In this document: one piece after another, positions 45,493-54,527 of the stretch
How the letters are laid out: every line of letters begins with the position of its first letter
Position numbering within the stretch: the first letter of the stretch is position 1
DNA from: Holophagaceae bacterium
GTDB taxonomy: Bacteria > Acidobacteriota > Holophagae > Holophagales > Holophagaceae
Assembly (NCBI GenBank): GCA_016710635.1
Contig: JADJVL010000011.1
Location: 115,559-179,558 of the forward strand
Reading direction: 5' to 3'
DNA length: 64,000 bases
Program-made: the position numbers and the translations under genes
The notes under the pieces: generated by a model
What the model was told of the DNA's origin: nothing
Databases searched by the model: none
Seen by the model: only the letters and a program-made list of their open reading frames with translations

Positions 45493-46736
45493 TCACGGCT
45501 TGCCTTTGCCCGGGACCGCGGCCTCCGGAGGGCCCACCACACTGACCTTGCTGCCGGGACGCAGCTTCTCCACCCCCTCGATGACCACCTGCTCCCCAGG
45601 TGCGAGGCCCTTGAGGACCACCGCCTCGTCGCCTTCGGTGGAACGGATCACGAGGGGGCGGAGCTCCACGGTGCCGTCGGCCTTGTTGAGGACGTAGACA
45701 TAGCTGGCCTGGGCGTTGCGCTGGATTGCGGCGGTGGGCACGAGGGTGGCGCCCTTCAGCGTTTCGACCGTGAGGCGCACGTTGACGAACTGGTTGGGGA
45801 AGAGGGCCGAATCCTCGTTGGGGAACAGGGCCTTGAGCCGCAAGGTGCCCGTGGTGGCGTCGATCTGATTGTCCACCGCCAGCAGATGGCCGCTGGCCAG
45901 GATGGCCTTGAAGTCCCGGTCGTAGGCCTGGGCGGCCAGCCGCCGGCCGGCGCGCAGGGGGCCGGCGACCTGGGGGATGGCATCGGCAGGGATGCTGAAG
46001 AGGACGGTGATGGGCTGCACCTGGGTGAGGGTGAGAAGGCCGTTGGGATCCGCGGCGCGCACCATGTTGCCCGCGTCCACCTGCCGCAACCCCGCCTTGC
46101 CGGAGATCGGGGCTGTGATCCGGCAGTAGGCGAGGTTCAGCTTGGCGTTGTCCACCTGGCCCTGGTCGCTCCGGACGGCGGCTTCGAACTGGTCCACCAG
46201 CGCGGTCTGCGAATCGAGCTGCTGCCTAGGCAGGATGCCCTGGTCCAGGAGGGTGCGGAAGCGTTGCAGGTCGGCCCTGGCGTTCTTGAGGGCGGCCTCG
46301 TCCTTGGCGCGCTGGCCTTCGGCCTGGGTCAACTGGACCTGGAAGGAGCGCGGATCGATCTCCACCAGCAGATCGCCTTCGTGGACGAATTGCCCCTCGG
46401 TGAAGGCGACCCGCAGGATCTGGCCGTCCACCCGGCTCCGGACCGTCACGGTGTTCTGGGCGGTGACGGTGCCGAGACCGGAAAGGTTTACATCGAAATC
46501 ACCTTTGCGCACCATCGCGAGGACCACGGGCACGGGCCGTGCGGAGCGCGCGCGTCCCCGGGGGCTGCCCCCTTGGTGCCGCAGGCGAGCGCCAAGGCCA
46601 AGCCGAGGACGATGGCCACGGCCGCCAGCAGCAGGTTCCTTCTGCGCAGCCATCGGGAAGGCGCCGCCGTTCCGGCCTTGGCAAGGAGTGGGGCAGGGCC
46701 GCCCAGGGAAAAGGTGTCCGATTCATGCGCGTTCAT
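45493..46736 (-). CDS. mdtA: RND membrane-fusion protein (MdtA type), probable frameshift near its N-terminus
   Basis: The main frame (to 45493) gives a full MFP: lipoyl halves (V-R-S-R-V-D-G-Q-I, Y-C-R-I-T-A-P-I-S-G-K-A-G), a coiled-coil hairpin and a C-terminal beta-barrel. Its N-terminal anchor is in another frame, from ATG 46736, where R-R-R-N-L-L-L-A-A-V-A-I-V-L-G makes a transmembrane helix. Restoring one CG unit in the CGCGCGCG run near 46545 joins them into about 415 residues. Without that, a downstream start (Met-Ala-Ala-Gln, 46653) would lack the anchor. Confidence 0.88.
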
Positions 46737-46949
46737 CTGGAACCCGGAGCTTCACCTGCATTCGGAAGGGAATCCACCCGACCGGCGGGAACAGGAACCG
46801 CCGGAGGGCCCCTGCAGTCTGCCCGAATCGGCTGGATTCCCATATTGCGCAGGTCAAGAGCTGGCGAAGGAATCGGACCCGGGACGAGGGAGGACTCCTC
46901 GGAGGGGAATCGGGATAGTCTTTGGAGCACTTCGGACGAGGAAACCTGG

Positions 46950-47729
46950 ATGAAATTCATCAGCTGGAACGTCAACGGCTTCAGGGCGGTGCTCAAGAAG
47001 GGCTTCATGGAATGGCTGGAGGCGGCCGATCCCGACATCCTCAACCTTCAGGAGATCCGTTGCGAATGGGACGAGATCGACCTCGATGTCCGGAAGCAGC
47101 TGGAGGCGGGCTATGACATCTGCTGGTTCCCCAGCGCCGCCAAGAAGGGTTACGCGGGTTCGGCAACCCTTTCCCGCCGCGGTGACGGTTGGACGCACGC
47201 GAAGGGACTTGGCCTGCCGGACGTGGACGCGGAAGGCCGCATGATCGTGAGCCGGAACGGCGACCTCACCTTCATCGCCGGCTACTTCCCGAACGCTTCG
47301 GCGGGGCTCGTGCGCCTGGGCTTCAAGCAGAAGTTCGCCGAGGACCTGGCGAAGATCCTGAAGGCCCGCCACAAGAAGGGGGAGCAGCTCGTCCTCGCCG
47401 GGGACATGAACGTCGCGCCGGAGGAAATCGACCTCGCCCGTCCCAAGGACAACATGAAGAACCCAGGCTTCACGCCCGAGGAGCGTGAGGGCTTCCGCAG
47501 CTACCTCAAGGCCGGCATGCGGGACGTGCTGCGGGAGCGGAACCCTGGTGTCCCGGGCCTCTACAGCTGGTGGACCGCCCGGGGTGGCGCGCGCGCCAAG
47601 AACGTCGGCTGGCGCATCGACATCTTCCTGGTGAGCGAAGGCCTGGTGGACCGCGTGGAGGAGGCGGCGATCCATGCCGAGGTGATGGGGTCGGACCACT
47701 GTCCGGTCTCCCTGACCCTCAAGGCCTAG
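46950..47729 (+). CDS. xth: exodeoxyribonuclease III
   Basis: 259 residues, normal size. A DNA repair AP endonuclease and 3'-exonuclease of the EEP fold. Catalytic residues are visible: S-W-N-V-N-G (Asn), L-Q-E-I-R (Glu metal ligand), G-Y-F-P-N (Tyr-like), G-D-M-N-V-A (Asp, Asn), and G-S-D-H-C-P-V (Asp-His) at the end. The S-W-W-T substrate loop is present. A GAGG site precedes the ATG and TAGTCT (46916-46921) may be its -10. It is divergent from the efflux operon. Confidence 0.94.
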   Translation: MKFISWNVNGFRAVLKKGFMEWLEAADPDILNLQEIRCEWDEIDLDVRKQLEAGYDICWFPSAAKKGYAGSATLSRRGDGWTHAKGLGLPDVDAEGRMIVSRNGDLTFIAGYFPNASAGLVRLGFKQKFAEDLAKILKARHKKGEQLVLAGDMNVAPEEIDLARPKDNMKNPGFTPEEREGFRSYLKAGMRDVLRERNPGVPGLYSWWTARGGARAKNVGWRIDIFLVSEGLVDRVEEAAIHAEVMGSDHCPVSLTLKA

Positions 47730-47747
47730 CTCGATGGAGGCGGTCAC

Positions 47748-47778
47748 GGAAAAGGGCGCCCGCCGGGCGCCCTTTTCC
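47748..47778. terminator. bidirectional terminator
   Basis: Perfect 14-bp arms GGAAAAGGGCGCCC (47748-47761) and its complement (47765-47778) around GCC. A run of four T closes the right arm; on the minus strand a T-run also follows the stem. Confidence 0.85.
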
Positions 47779-47796
47779 GTTGCTGGCAGGATTCCG

Positions 47797-48801
47797 TTAC
47801 CGGAGTTCCTTCAGCATCTCCTTCACTTCCCCGGCCTTGGAGCCCGTGGGCGCCAGTTCCAGGTACTTGCGCAGGGATTCCTTGGCGGCCTTGAGGTTGT
47901 TCAGGCCGAATTCGGCGATGCCCAGGATGTAGTAGGCGTCCGCATAATCCGCCTTCACCTTCAGGGCCTTCAGCGCGCCTTCCTTGGCGCCGCGGTAGTT
48001 GCCGGCGTTGAGGGCCGTGACGCCCTCGTTGTAGGGGATTTCGGGCCGGGGGCCTTCCAGGGTGTCCATCATGGCCTGGTACTTCGCCTCGCCTTCCTTG
48101 TCCTTCAGTTCCTTGCAGATGTTCAGCAGGGCGCTGATGACGACCGGGTCCTTGGGCGTCGTTTCCAGGTGGGTTTCGAGCAGACCCTTGGCATCCGCTT
48201 TCTTCCCTGCATTGAAGTAGATCATTCCGAGAAGACGGTTGGCCTTCTGGAGCTTTTCGGCCAGTTCGGGCTTCGCCGCCTCGTCCGTGGACTTCGCGAG
48301 GGCATCCTTGAAGGACTTGTAGGAGGTCTCCGCAGGGGCGACGGCCTGGGCGTAGTCCTTGTTGGAGTAGAAACCGACCGCGGCGTTGAAGGCCTCGGTG
48401 GCGTCGTTTTCCGCCTTCATGGCCGCGTCCTCGGGGGCGGGGGCCGCGGTGGTGCCCGCCGCGGGACCTTCAGAGGTGGTCCGGAGCACCACGTTGCGAT
48501 TGGCGACGTCGGCCAGGGGGATGCGCACCATTTCCCGGTGGCTGATGTAGCCCGGCGCCGAGATGGTGACCTCGAATTCGCGGGGCTCCAGGCCGACCTG
48601 GAAGAACGAGCCCTTGGCGTCGGTCTTGATCTCCTTGAGCCAGGTGATATCGAGCCGTTTGAGCGCCACCACGGCGCCAACGATGGGCTTGCCATCTGAA
48701 CTGGTGACCTTGCCGCTGATCCGGCCGGTGGAATCGGCGTGCAGGGAGATCATTGCAGCCGGCAATAGCAGGGGGAGGAGGAGTCGAAGTCGCATGCCCA
48801 T
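47797..48801 (-). CDS. exported protein with carboxypeptidase-regulatory-like and TPR domains
   Basis: 334 residues. A Leu-rich signal peptide (L-R-L-L-L-P-L-L-L-P) is followed by a small beta domain with G-R-I-S-G-K-V-T-S-S-D-G-K-P-I-V-G-A-V-V, the carboxypeptidase-regulatory (Cna-B-like) form. The C-terminal half is a tetratricopeptide repeat region (N-A-G-N-Y-R-G-A-K-E-G-A-L-K-A-L, then D-A-Y-Y-I-L-G-I-A-E). Likely a periplasmic scaffold. The start at 48801 is set by the signal peptide and an upstream GGAAAGG. Confidence 0.82.
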   Translation of the reverse strand: MGMRLRLLLPLLLPAAMISLHADSTGRISGKVTSSDGKPIVGAVVALKRLDITWLKEIKTDAKGSFFQVGLEPREFEVTISAPGYISHREMVRIPLADVANRNVVLRTTSEGPAAGTTAAPAPEDAAMKAENDATEAFNAAVGFYSNKDYAQAVAPAETSYKSFKDALAKSTDEAAKPELAEKLQKANRLLGMIYFNAGKKADAKGLLETHLETTPKDPVVISALLNICKELKDKEGEAKYQAMMDTLEGPRPEIPYNEGVTALNAGNYRGAKEGALKALKVKADYADAYYILGIAEFGLNNLKAAKESLRKYLELAPTGSKAGEVKEMLKELR

Positions 48802-48940
48802 GGAACACCCTTTCCTAGGTAGAAGGCACCCGAGTTTCGCACGAATCATGCCGCGACCTGAATCACACCCCCAATGGGGCGGGCATCCTCCGCCTTTGCA
48901 TAATCTTGTGGTAGTCTCACGGCACTTCTCTGAGGCATCC

Positions 48941-49225
48941 ATGGCGCCTGCGGTTCCCGAACCGTCCCTCACAGCGCTGGTTCATCTGATCGCAGAGCAG
49001 GCTCTGCTGGCCTTCGGCGTCGCCCACCCGCAAATGGGCCGGGGGGCCATGCCCAACCCGGAGGCCGGCCGCTTCTACCTGGCGCTGCTGAAGGAATTGA
49101 AGAGGAAGACCGAAGGCAACCGCACCCCCGAGGAATCCCTCCAACTCGACGAGGTCCTCGAGAATCTCAGGATGCGCGACCTGGGGCTGGTCCCTGCGGC
49201 CCCTGCGCGCGGAGCGGGCGCATGA
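48941..49225 (+). CDS. DUF1844 family protein
   Basis: 94 residues. The L-I-A-E-Q-A-L-L-A-F-G, N-P-E-A-G-R-F-Y-L-A-L-L-K-E-L-K-R-K-T-E-G-N and L-R-M-R-D-L line is the DUF1844 pattern, a small helical protein of unknown function common in Acidobacteriota and Myxococcota. Its stop overlaps the next gene (ATGA), starting a four-gene run that ends with thymidine kinase. Confidence 0.85.
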   Translation: MAPAVPEPSLTALVHLIAEQALLAFGVAHPQMGRGAMPNPEAGRFYLALLKELKRKTEGNRTPEESLQLDEVLENLRMRDLGLVPAAPARGAGA

Positions 49226-51138
49226 GCAGGCTCAAGGGCTTCCTGGCTGTGGCCCTGTCCGGCGGCCTGCTCTGGTCCCAGGGGGCCCCGGCGAAGGCCG
49301 GCCGCGTCCCCGTTGCGACGATGCCCGCCGAGACTCTCCCGGCCACGGAATCCAAGACGCCGACGCCGGCGGCCTCGACGCCGGAACTCGCTCCGGCGGT
49401 GGCCCTCGCCCACCGGGCGGAACGCCTGAAGCTGGCCCTGCTCTCCGGCGACGAGCTCTCACTGCAGCGCGCCATCCTCGACGTAGAAGAGATGCGCCGC
49501 ACCTACGGCACCCTCGATGTGATGCCCCTCGTGCAGGGCATGGCGATCTGGGCCCTGGACCAAGGCCGGCAGGGCAAGCGGGACCTCGCCCTCCACACCC
49601 TGGACATCCTCGACCGCTGGGCGGAAGGCCATCCCACCCTCCTCGGGGCCCGGATCACCATCAAGCGCCAGGAGGGCCCGCAAGGCTACGTCTCCAGCCT
49701 GCCGGACGTGATCTCCCTCAGCCGCCAGCGCCTGCTGGACGATGGCCAGCGGTGGTTGTGGCTGCTGCAGCACCTTGACTGGATGCGCGTCATGGCCGCA
49801 GTCCTGCTTTGGGGCTGGGTTGTGACGCTGGCGCTCCGGTACCGGCATGTCTTCCGCTACCAGTGGGAAGACAACCTCGCCCGCCGCGGCATGAGCCCCC
49901 TCATCATCGGGCTGCTCGGAGCCTTCGGACTCGCGTTGCCGGTGGTGCTTCGCCTGGATCCAAGCGTCGCCGCCATGATCTGGATCCTGATCCTCGCCAC
50001 CTTCATGACCTCCGTGGAGGTCAAGGCCACCCTGCTCGTCATCGTGCTGCAGTTCATCCACCCGATCCTCGGCCTGGTGGAGCCCCAGGCCGCCCAGCCG
50101 ACGGTGGCCAGCCTGGTGACCCTTCAGCTCCAGCCCCAGGTCCGCAAGACCGACGAGGGGCTCGCGAAGGTGCTGGATCCCCCTGACGCTGAATTCCTGC
50201 GGGGCTGGCGCGCCTATCAGCAGCAGCGCTGGCAGGATGGCACTGAGATCTTCCGAGGCCTCCACACGCGGCATCCGGACCAGGCCGCCGTGCTCAACAA
50301 TCTTGGCGTGGGTCTCTACCAGACCGGCGACAAGGAAGGCGCGGCCAAGCGCTTCGACGAGGCCTTCACCTTGGATCCCCGCAGTGCCGAGATCCTCATC
50401 AACCAGAGCATCCGCGCCTATGAGCGGCTGGATACGGTGCTGGGGCAGGCCAAGCAGGAGGAGGCCCGGCGGGTCGCCGCGGATTCCTTCCACCGGCTGA
50501 TGAGCGTGAACCAGGCCCGCAAGGAGGCCCGTGCCTTCCCGATGCCCATGGAGGACACGCCGGTCCGCCTGGAAGCCCTGCGCCGCCTCTTCCAGGGGAA
50601 GGAAGCCAACACCTGGGGCTCCGCCATCCGGGAGCCCTCCATCCTCTTCGCCATACTCCTGCCCGCGTTGGGGCTCGGCCTTTTCCTGTACCGCCTCAAG
50701 CAGCTCCAGTTCCTGGCGCATCCCAGCCAGTGCGTCCGCTGCGGCGAGCCCTTCCACACCACCGACAGCCCGGATCCGGGCGTCTGCCCGAAGTGCCACC
50801 ACCTCTTCGTGCTCAAGGACGGGCTGCACGGCGAGTCGCGCCGCAAGAAACTCGACGAGGTCTCCGAGTTCCAGGGGTGGCAGAAACGGATCCACCAGGT
50901 GTTGACCTGCGCGCTGCCTGGGACGGACCGGGTCTTCATGGGCGAAACCCAGGAAGGCCTGGGCGAATTCGCCTTCTTCACCTTCGCGCTGGCCCTCGTC
51001 CTCAGCGCGGGCCGCACGGTCCGCTACCCCGGCGAAATCCTCACGGACCCCTCCAGCGTGCTGTTCCCCCTTGGGATCGGGCTGCTGGTGCTGCTCTTCG
51101 CGCGGTCCTGGCTGAAACTGCTCCCGAGGAGGAACTGA
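49222..51138 (+). CDS. membrane protein with TPR and zinc-ribbon domains
   Basis: 638 residues. Order: signal/anchor helix, an Ala/Pro linker, a helical region, two or three transmembrane helices around 190-280 (A-V-L-L-W-G-W-V-V-T-L, M-I-W-I-L-I-L-A-T-F), a TPR block (L-N-N-L-G-V-G-L-Y-Q-T-G-D, then A-E-I-L-I-N-Q), another helix, and a zinc ribbon C-V-R-C-G-E-P-F/C-P-K-C-H-H. Two more helices end it. No family name is certain. It lies between DUF1844 and DUF4388 genes, with one base before the next start. Confidence 0.75.
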   Translation: MSRLKGFLAVALSGGLLWSQGAPAKAGRVPVATMPAETLPATESKTPTPAASTPELAPAVALAHRAERLKLALLSGDELSLQRAILDVEEMRRTYGTLDVMPLVQGMAIWALDQGRQGKRDLALHTLDILDRWAEGHPTLLGARITIKRQEGPQGYVSSLPDVISLSRQRLLDDGQRWLWLLQHLDWMRVMAAVLLWGWVVTLALRYRHVFRYQWEDNLARRGMSPLIIGLLGAFGLALPVVLRLDPSVAAMIWILILATFMTSVEVKATLLVIVLQFIHPILGLVEPQAAQPTVASLVTLQLQPQVRKTDEGLAKVLDPPDAEFLRGWRAYQQQRWQDGTEIFRGLHTRHPDQAAVLNNLGVGLYQTGDKEGAAKRFDEAFTLDPRSAEILINQSIRAYERLDTVLGQAKQEEARRVAADSFHRLMSVNQARKEARAFPMPMEDTPVRLEALRRLFQGKEANTWGSAIREPSILFAILLPALGLGLFLYRLKQLQFLAHPSQCVRCGEPFHTTDSPDPGVCPKCHHLFVLKDGLHGESRRKKLDEVSEFQGWQKRIHQVLTCALPGTDRVFMGETQEGLGEFAFFTFALALVLSAGRTVRYPGEILTDPSSVLFPLGIGLLVLLFARSWLKLLPRRN

Positions 51139-51139
51139 C

Positions 51140-52348
51140 ATGGCCCTCGAAGGCAGCCTGAGGGATTTCGACCTCTTCTCCATGTTCAACATGATCAAGA
51201 TCCAGGGGAAGAGCGGCACCCTGGTCCTCTCCCGCGGCCAGGAGTTCGTGAAGGTCTTCTTCGAGCAGGGGGAGATCGTCGGCTGCGACTCGAATCAGGT
51301 CCGCATGGAGGACCGCCTCGGCACCATGCTCGTCCGCCTCGGCCGCCTGAGCGGCGAGGAGTTGATGGAGATGGTGCAGCTGCAGCGCCAGACCCTGAAG
51401 CGCATGGGGCACCTGCTGCTGGAGAGCGGCAAGGTGTCCCCCCAGGACATCCAGGACGCCCTCTTCAATCAGGCGATGGCCATCATCTACCGCACCTTCC
51501 GGTGGGTCGAGGGCGACTACCGCTTCGATTCCATGCTGCCCCAGGAGCTGGATCGGGAGCACTTCCCCGCGATCCCCGTGGATACGGTGCTCATGGAAGC
51601 CGCCCGCATCCAGGACGAGTGGCCCGAGGTCCAGAAGCGGCTGCCCTCCCTGGACACGCCCATGCAGCTCTCCACCAAGGGCCAAGGCATCCAGCTGGAC
51701 ATCGACCGCGAGCTCTCCAGCATCCTGGAAGGTCAGGGCGGCGGCGGGAGCGGCACCTCCGGCCTCGCCCATGAGCAGGAGACGGTGCTCACGTACTTCC
51801 GGGAGCCCCAGAGCATCAACGACGTGCTCCAGATCAGCCGCTACGAGGAGCTCGACACCTGCAAGTACATCGCGGACCTCTACGAGCGGGGACTCCTGGA
51901 GATCGCCGCTCGGGAGGTTCCCAAGCCCATCCGGCCCTGGACCGATGCCTCTTCCAAGAAGCCGGCGGAAGCCAAGGCCGAGGCCACGGGGCCCTGGCCG
52001 TACCTCTGGCCGATGACCGCCGTCTTCCTGCTTCTCCCCCTCGCCCTCGGCTACGTCCCCCGGAACCGGGGCTCCCTCAACGCGGGCCTGGCGAGTTTTG
52101 AAGCCGCCGACGTGCGCATCGTCACGGACCACTCCACGGCCCTCCAGCAGGCCTGGTCCTTCCGCCTCGCGGACCCGAAGAACGGGGGGGTGGAGCTGGC
52201 GCGGAGCCTGGGACGGCCCCTCGAGTCCCCCTACAACCCGGTGGAGGACTTCACCAAGATTCCGGACCCGCTCCTGCCGGGCTCCACGGGTGAGGCCACG
52301 GCGGAGGCCAAGGCGGAGGCCAAGGCGGAGGCCAAGGTGTCGCGCTGA
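51140..52348 (+). CDS. DUF4388 (PATAN) domain protein
   Basis: 402 residues. Begins A-L-E-G-S-L-R-D-F-D-L-F-S-M-F-N-M-I, the DUF4388/PATAN signature found in signalling and gliding-related proteins of Myxococcota and Acidobacteriota. G-T-L-V-L and the second copy-like block near 100-150 follow. A single transmembrane helix (W-P-M-T-A-V-F-L-L-L-P-L-A-L-G) lies near residue 300. The tail has E-A-K-A repeats from a 12-bp tandem GAGGCCAAGGCG. Function unknown; probably protein-protein contact in a signalling complex. Confidence 0.85.
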   Translation: MALEGSLRDFDLFSMFNMIKIQGKSGTLVLSRGQEFVKVFFEQGEIVGCDSNQVRMEDRLGTMLVRLGRLSGEELMEMVQLQRQTLKRMGHLLLESGKVSPQDIQDALFNQAMAIIYRTFRWVEGDYRFDSMLPQELDREHFPAIPVDTVLMEAARIQDEWPEVQKRLPSLDTPMQLSTKGQGIQLDIDRELSSILEGQGGGGSGTSGLAHEQETVLTYFREPQSINDVLQISRYEELDTCKYIADLYERGLLEIAAREVPKPIRPWTDASSKKPAEAKAEATGPWPYLWPMTAVFLLLPLALGYVPRNRGSLNAGLASFEAADVRIVTDHSTALQQAWSFRLADPKNGGVELARSLGRPLESPYNPVEDFTKIPDPLLPGSTGEATAEAKAEAKAEAKVSR

Positions 52349-52941
52349 TGGTGGAGCACAGCCCCAGACAGGGTTCCATCGAGGTGATCTGCGGGCCCAT
52401 GTTCTCCGGCAAGTCCGAAGAGCTCATCCGGCGGGTGAAGCGGGCGACCATCGCCCGGCGCCGGGTCCAGGTCTTCAAGCCTGCCCTGGATGACCGCTAT
52501 GACGCCTCCGCCGTGGCGAGCCACAGCCAGCAGAAGCACGAGGCCGTTCCCGTGGGCAGCACTGCGGAACTGGCAAGCCGCCTCGACCCGTTGGTGGAGG
52601 TCATCGCCGTGGACGAGGTGCAGTTTCTGGACGATCCCATCGTGGAGCTGCTGGAGCGCCTCGCGGACCGTGGCGTACGGGTCATCGCAGCGGGACTGGA
52701 CCAGGATTTCGCCGGCGCCCCCTTCGGCGTGATGCCCGCCCTCCTCGCCAAGGCCGAGTACGTCTCGAAGCTCCAGGCCATCTGCATGGTGTGCGGGGCC
52801 CCGGCGAGCCGAAGCCAGCGGCTGGTCCGCAGCGGAGGACAGGTGCTGGTGGGCGCCGCGGAAGCCTACGAGGCGCGCTGCCGGCACTGCCACACGGTGC
52901 CGCCGCCCAGCGACCACCAGCTCCTTGGAGAAGTCCCCTGA
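52348..52941 (+). CDS. tdk: thymidine kinase
   Basis: 197 residues, type II (tetrameric) thymidine kinase. P-loop G-P-M-F-S-G-K-S, the D-E-V-Q-F catalytic segment (Glu), A-G-L-D-Q-D-F and two zinc Cys pairs (C-M-V-C, C-R-H-C) are present. It phosphorylates thymidine in salvage. The ATG shares one base with the DUF4388 stop (TGATG), so it is translationally coupled to unrelated-looking genes. Confidence 0.95.
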   Translation: MVEHSPRQGSIEVICGPMFSGKSEELIRRVKRATIARRRVQVFKPALDDRYDASAVASHSQQKHEAVPVGSTAELASRLDPLVEVIAVDEVQFLDDPIVELLERLADRGVRVIAAGLDQDFAGAPFGVMPALLAKAEYVSKLQAICMVCGAPASRSQRLVRSGGQVLVGAAEAYEARCRHCHTVPPPSDHQLLGEVP

Positions 52942-53074
52942 TCCCTTGACCGGGTGCCGCTTTTCCTGAATGACCACGAACCATTTGTTGATTCGACACA
53001 CGATATTCAATTCATCCGTCGAAGTGTCATTCCTGGACGCGCCAAGCCTCTGGCTTCCGATGCCCTGGAAAGGC

Positions 53075-53189
53075 TAGAATCCAGGACAGCGGGCCGGGCC
53101 CGCGCCGCCCGCTGCTGCAGGGCGGAGACCACCCACCGGGGCCGCGCGCGGCACCCGCAAGCCCGCGGCTGCAGGGCAAGGAGACCACC
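53075..53189 (+). promoter_or_regulatory. leader of the glutaryl-CoA dehydrogenase gene with a duplicated segment
   Basis: A possible -10 TAGAAT at 53075-53080, then the segment GCTGCAGGGC-GGAGACCACC at 53114-53133 and again, with AA inserted, at 53168-53189. The second copy holds the ribosome site AAGGAG for the ATG at 53190. Confidence 0.45.
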
Positions 53190-54380
53190 ATGGCCGGCGC
53201 CTACGCCACCTTCAAGCACATGACCGACTACATGGGATTCGAGGGCCTGCTCTCCGACGAGGAGAAGATGGTCCGCGAAGCCGCCCGCGATTTCGTCAAC
53301 GCGGAAGTCCTGCCCATCATCGAGAAGCATGCCCAGGACCAGACTTTTCCCGCCCACCTGATCCCGATGATGGGGGATCTCGGGTTCTATGGCCCCTCGC
53401 TCCCCGAGGAGTACGGCTGCGCCGGGCTCTCCTCCGTGGCCTACGGGCTCCTGATGTATGAGCTGGAGCGCGGCGACTCCGGCCTGCGCAGCTTCGCCTC
53501 GGTGCAGGGTTCCCTGGTGATGTGGCCCATCTACGAGTACGGCTCCGAGGCGCAGAAGCGCCATTGGCTGCCCCTCATGGCCAAGGGCGAGAAGATCGGC
53601 TGCTTCGGCCTGACCGAACCCGATTTCGGTTCCAATCCCGGCGGCATGCTCACCAAGGCCGTGAAGGAGCCCGGCGGGAAGTGGCGCATCAACGGCACCA
53701 AGATGTGGATCACCAACGGCACCGTCGCCGACGTGGCCGTCGTGTGGGCGCAGACCGAGGACGGCATCCGCGGCTTCCTCGTGGAAAAGGGCACCAAGGG
53801 CTTCTCGGCCCCGGAGACCCACGGCAAGTGGAGCCTCCGCGCCTCCGTGACCTCGGAGCTGATCCTCGAGGACGTGATCGTGGACGAGGAGCAGAGCCTC
53901 CTGCCGAACGTGAAGGGACTGAAGGGCCCGCTCGGCTGTCTCACCCAGGCCCGCTACGGCATCGCCTGGGGCGCCCTGGGCGCCGCGGACGCCTCCTACC
54001 AGTGCGCCCTGGACTACGCCCTGAGCCGCATCCAGTTCGACAAGCCCATCGCCAGCTACCAGCTCCAGCAGGAGAAGCTGGCCTGGATGGTCACCGAGCT
54101 CACCAAGGGCCAGCTCCTCGCCCTGCAGCTCGGCCGCATGAAGGACGCCAAGACCTACACCCCGGCCCAGGTCTCCATGGCCAAGATGAACAACGTGAAC
54201 GTGTCCCTCGAGATCTGCCGCAAGGCCCGCACGATCCTGGGCGCCAACGGCATCCTCGACGAGTACCCGGTGATGCGCCACATGGCGAACCTCGAGAGCG
54301 TGTACACCTATGAGGGGACTCATGACATGCACACCCTCATCATCGGGCAGGAAGTCACCGGGATCCCGGCCTACCGGTAA
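53190..54380 (+). CDS. gcdH: glutaryl-CoA dehydrogenase-like acyl-CoA dehydrogenase
   Basis: 396 residues, typical. It matches the decarboxylating glutaryl-CoA dehydrogenase group: F-G-L-T-E-P-D-F-G-S-N-P, W-I-T-N-G, R-I-Q-F-D-K-P-I, and the end Y-E-G-T-H-D-M-H-T-L-I-I-G-Q-E-V-T-G, where the Glu is the catalytic base. It makes crotonyl-CoA from glutaryl-CoA in lysine/tryptophan and aromatic breakdown. No other gene of that pathway is adjacent; a second acyl-CoA dehydrogenase lies at 60695-61834. Confidence 0.92.
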   Translation: MAGAYATFKHMTDYMGFEGLLSDEEKMVREAARDFVNAEVLPIIEKHAQDQTFPAHLIPMMGDLGFYGPSLPEEYGCAGLSSVAYGLLMYELERGDSGLRSFASVQGSLVMWPIYEYGSEAQKRHWLPLMAKGEKIGCFGLTEPDFGSNPGGMLTKAVKEPGGKWRINGTKMWITNGTVADVAVVWAQTEDGIRGFLVEKGTKGFSAPETHGKWSLRASVTSELILEDVIVDEEQSLLPNVKGLKGPLGCLTQARYGIAWGALGAADASYQCALDYALSRIQFDKPIASYQLQQEKLAWMVTELTKGQLLALQLGRMKDAKTYTPAQVSMAKMNNVNVSLEICRKARTILGANGILDEYPVMRHMANLESVYTYEGTHDMHTLIIGQEVTGIPAYR

Positions 54381-54441
54381 CGCGAACTGCCGGTAGGCAC
54401 CTGGGAGGGCCTTTCCGCAGGTCGCCGGACGCAAGGCTTTT

Positions 54442-54480
54442 CATGAAAGAGGCGGACCTCGACGGTCCGCCTCTTTCATG
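54442..54480. terminator. bidirectional terminator, 17-bp stem
   Basis: Perfect arms 54442-54458 and 54464-54480 around TCGAC, between gcdH and the convergent activator gene. Confidence 0.85.
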
Positions 54481-54527
54481 GGTGCTGATCTGGAGCCGCC
54501 TGTGCACCATCCTGCCAACCAGCGCGA

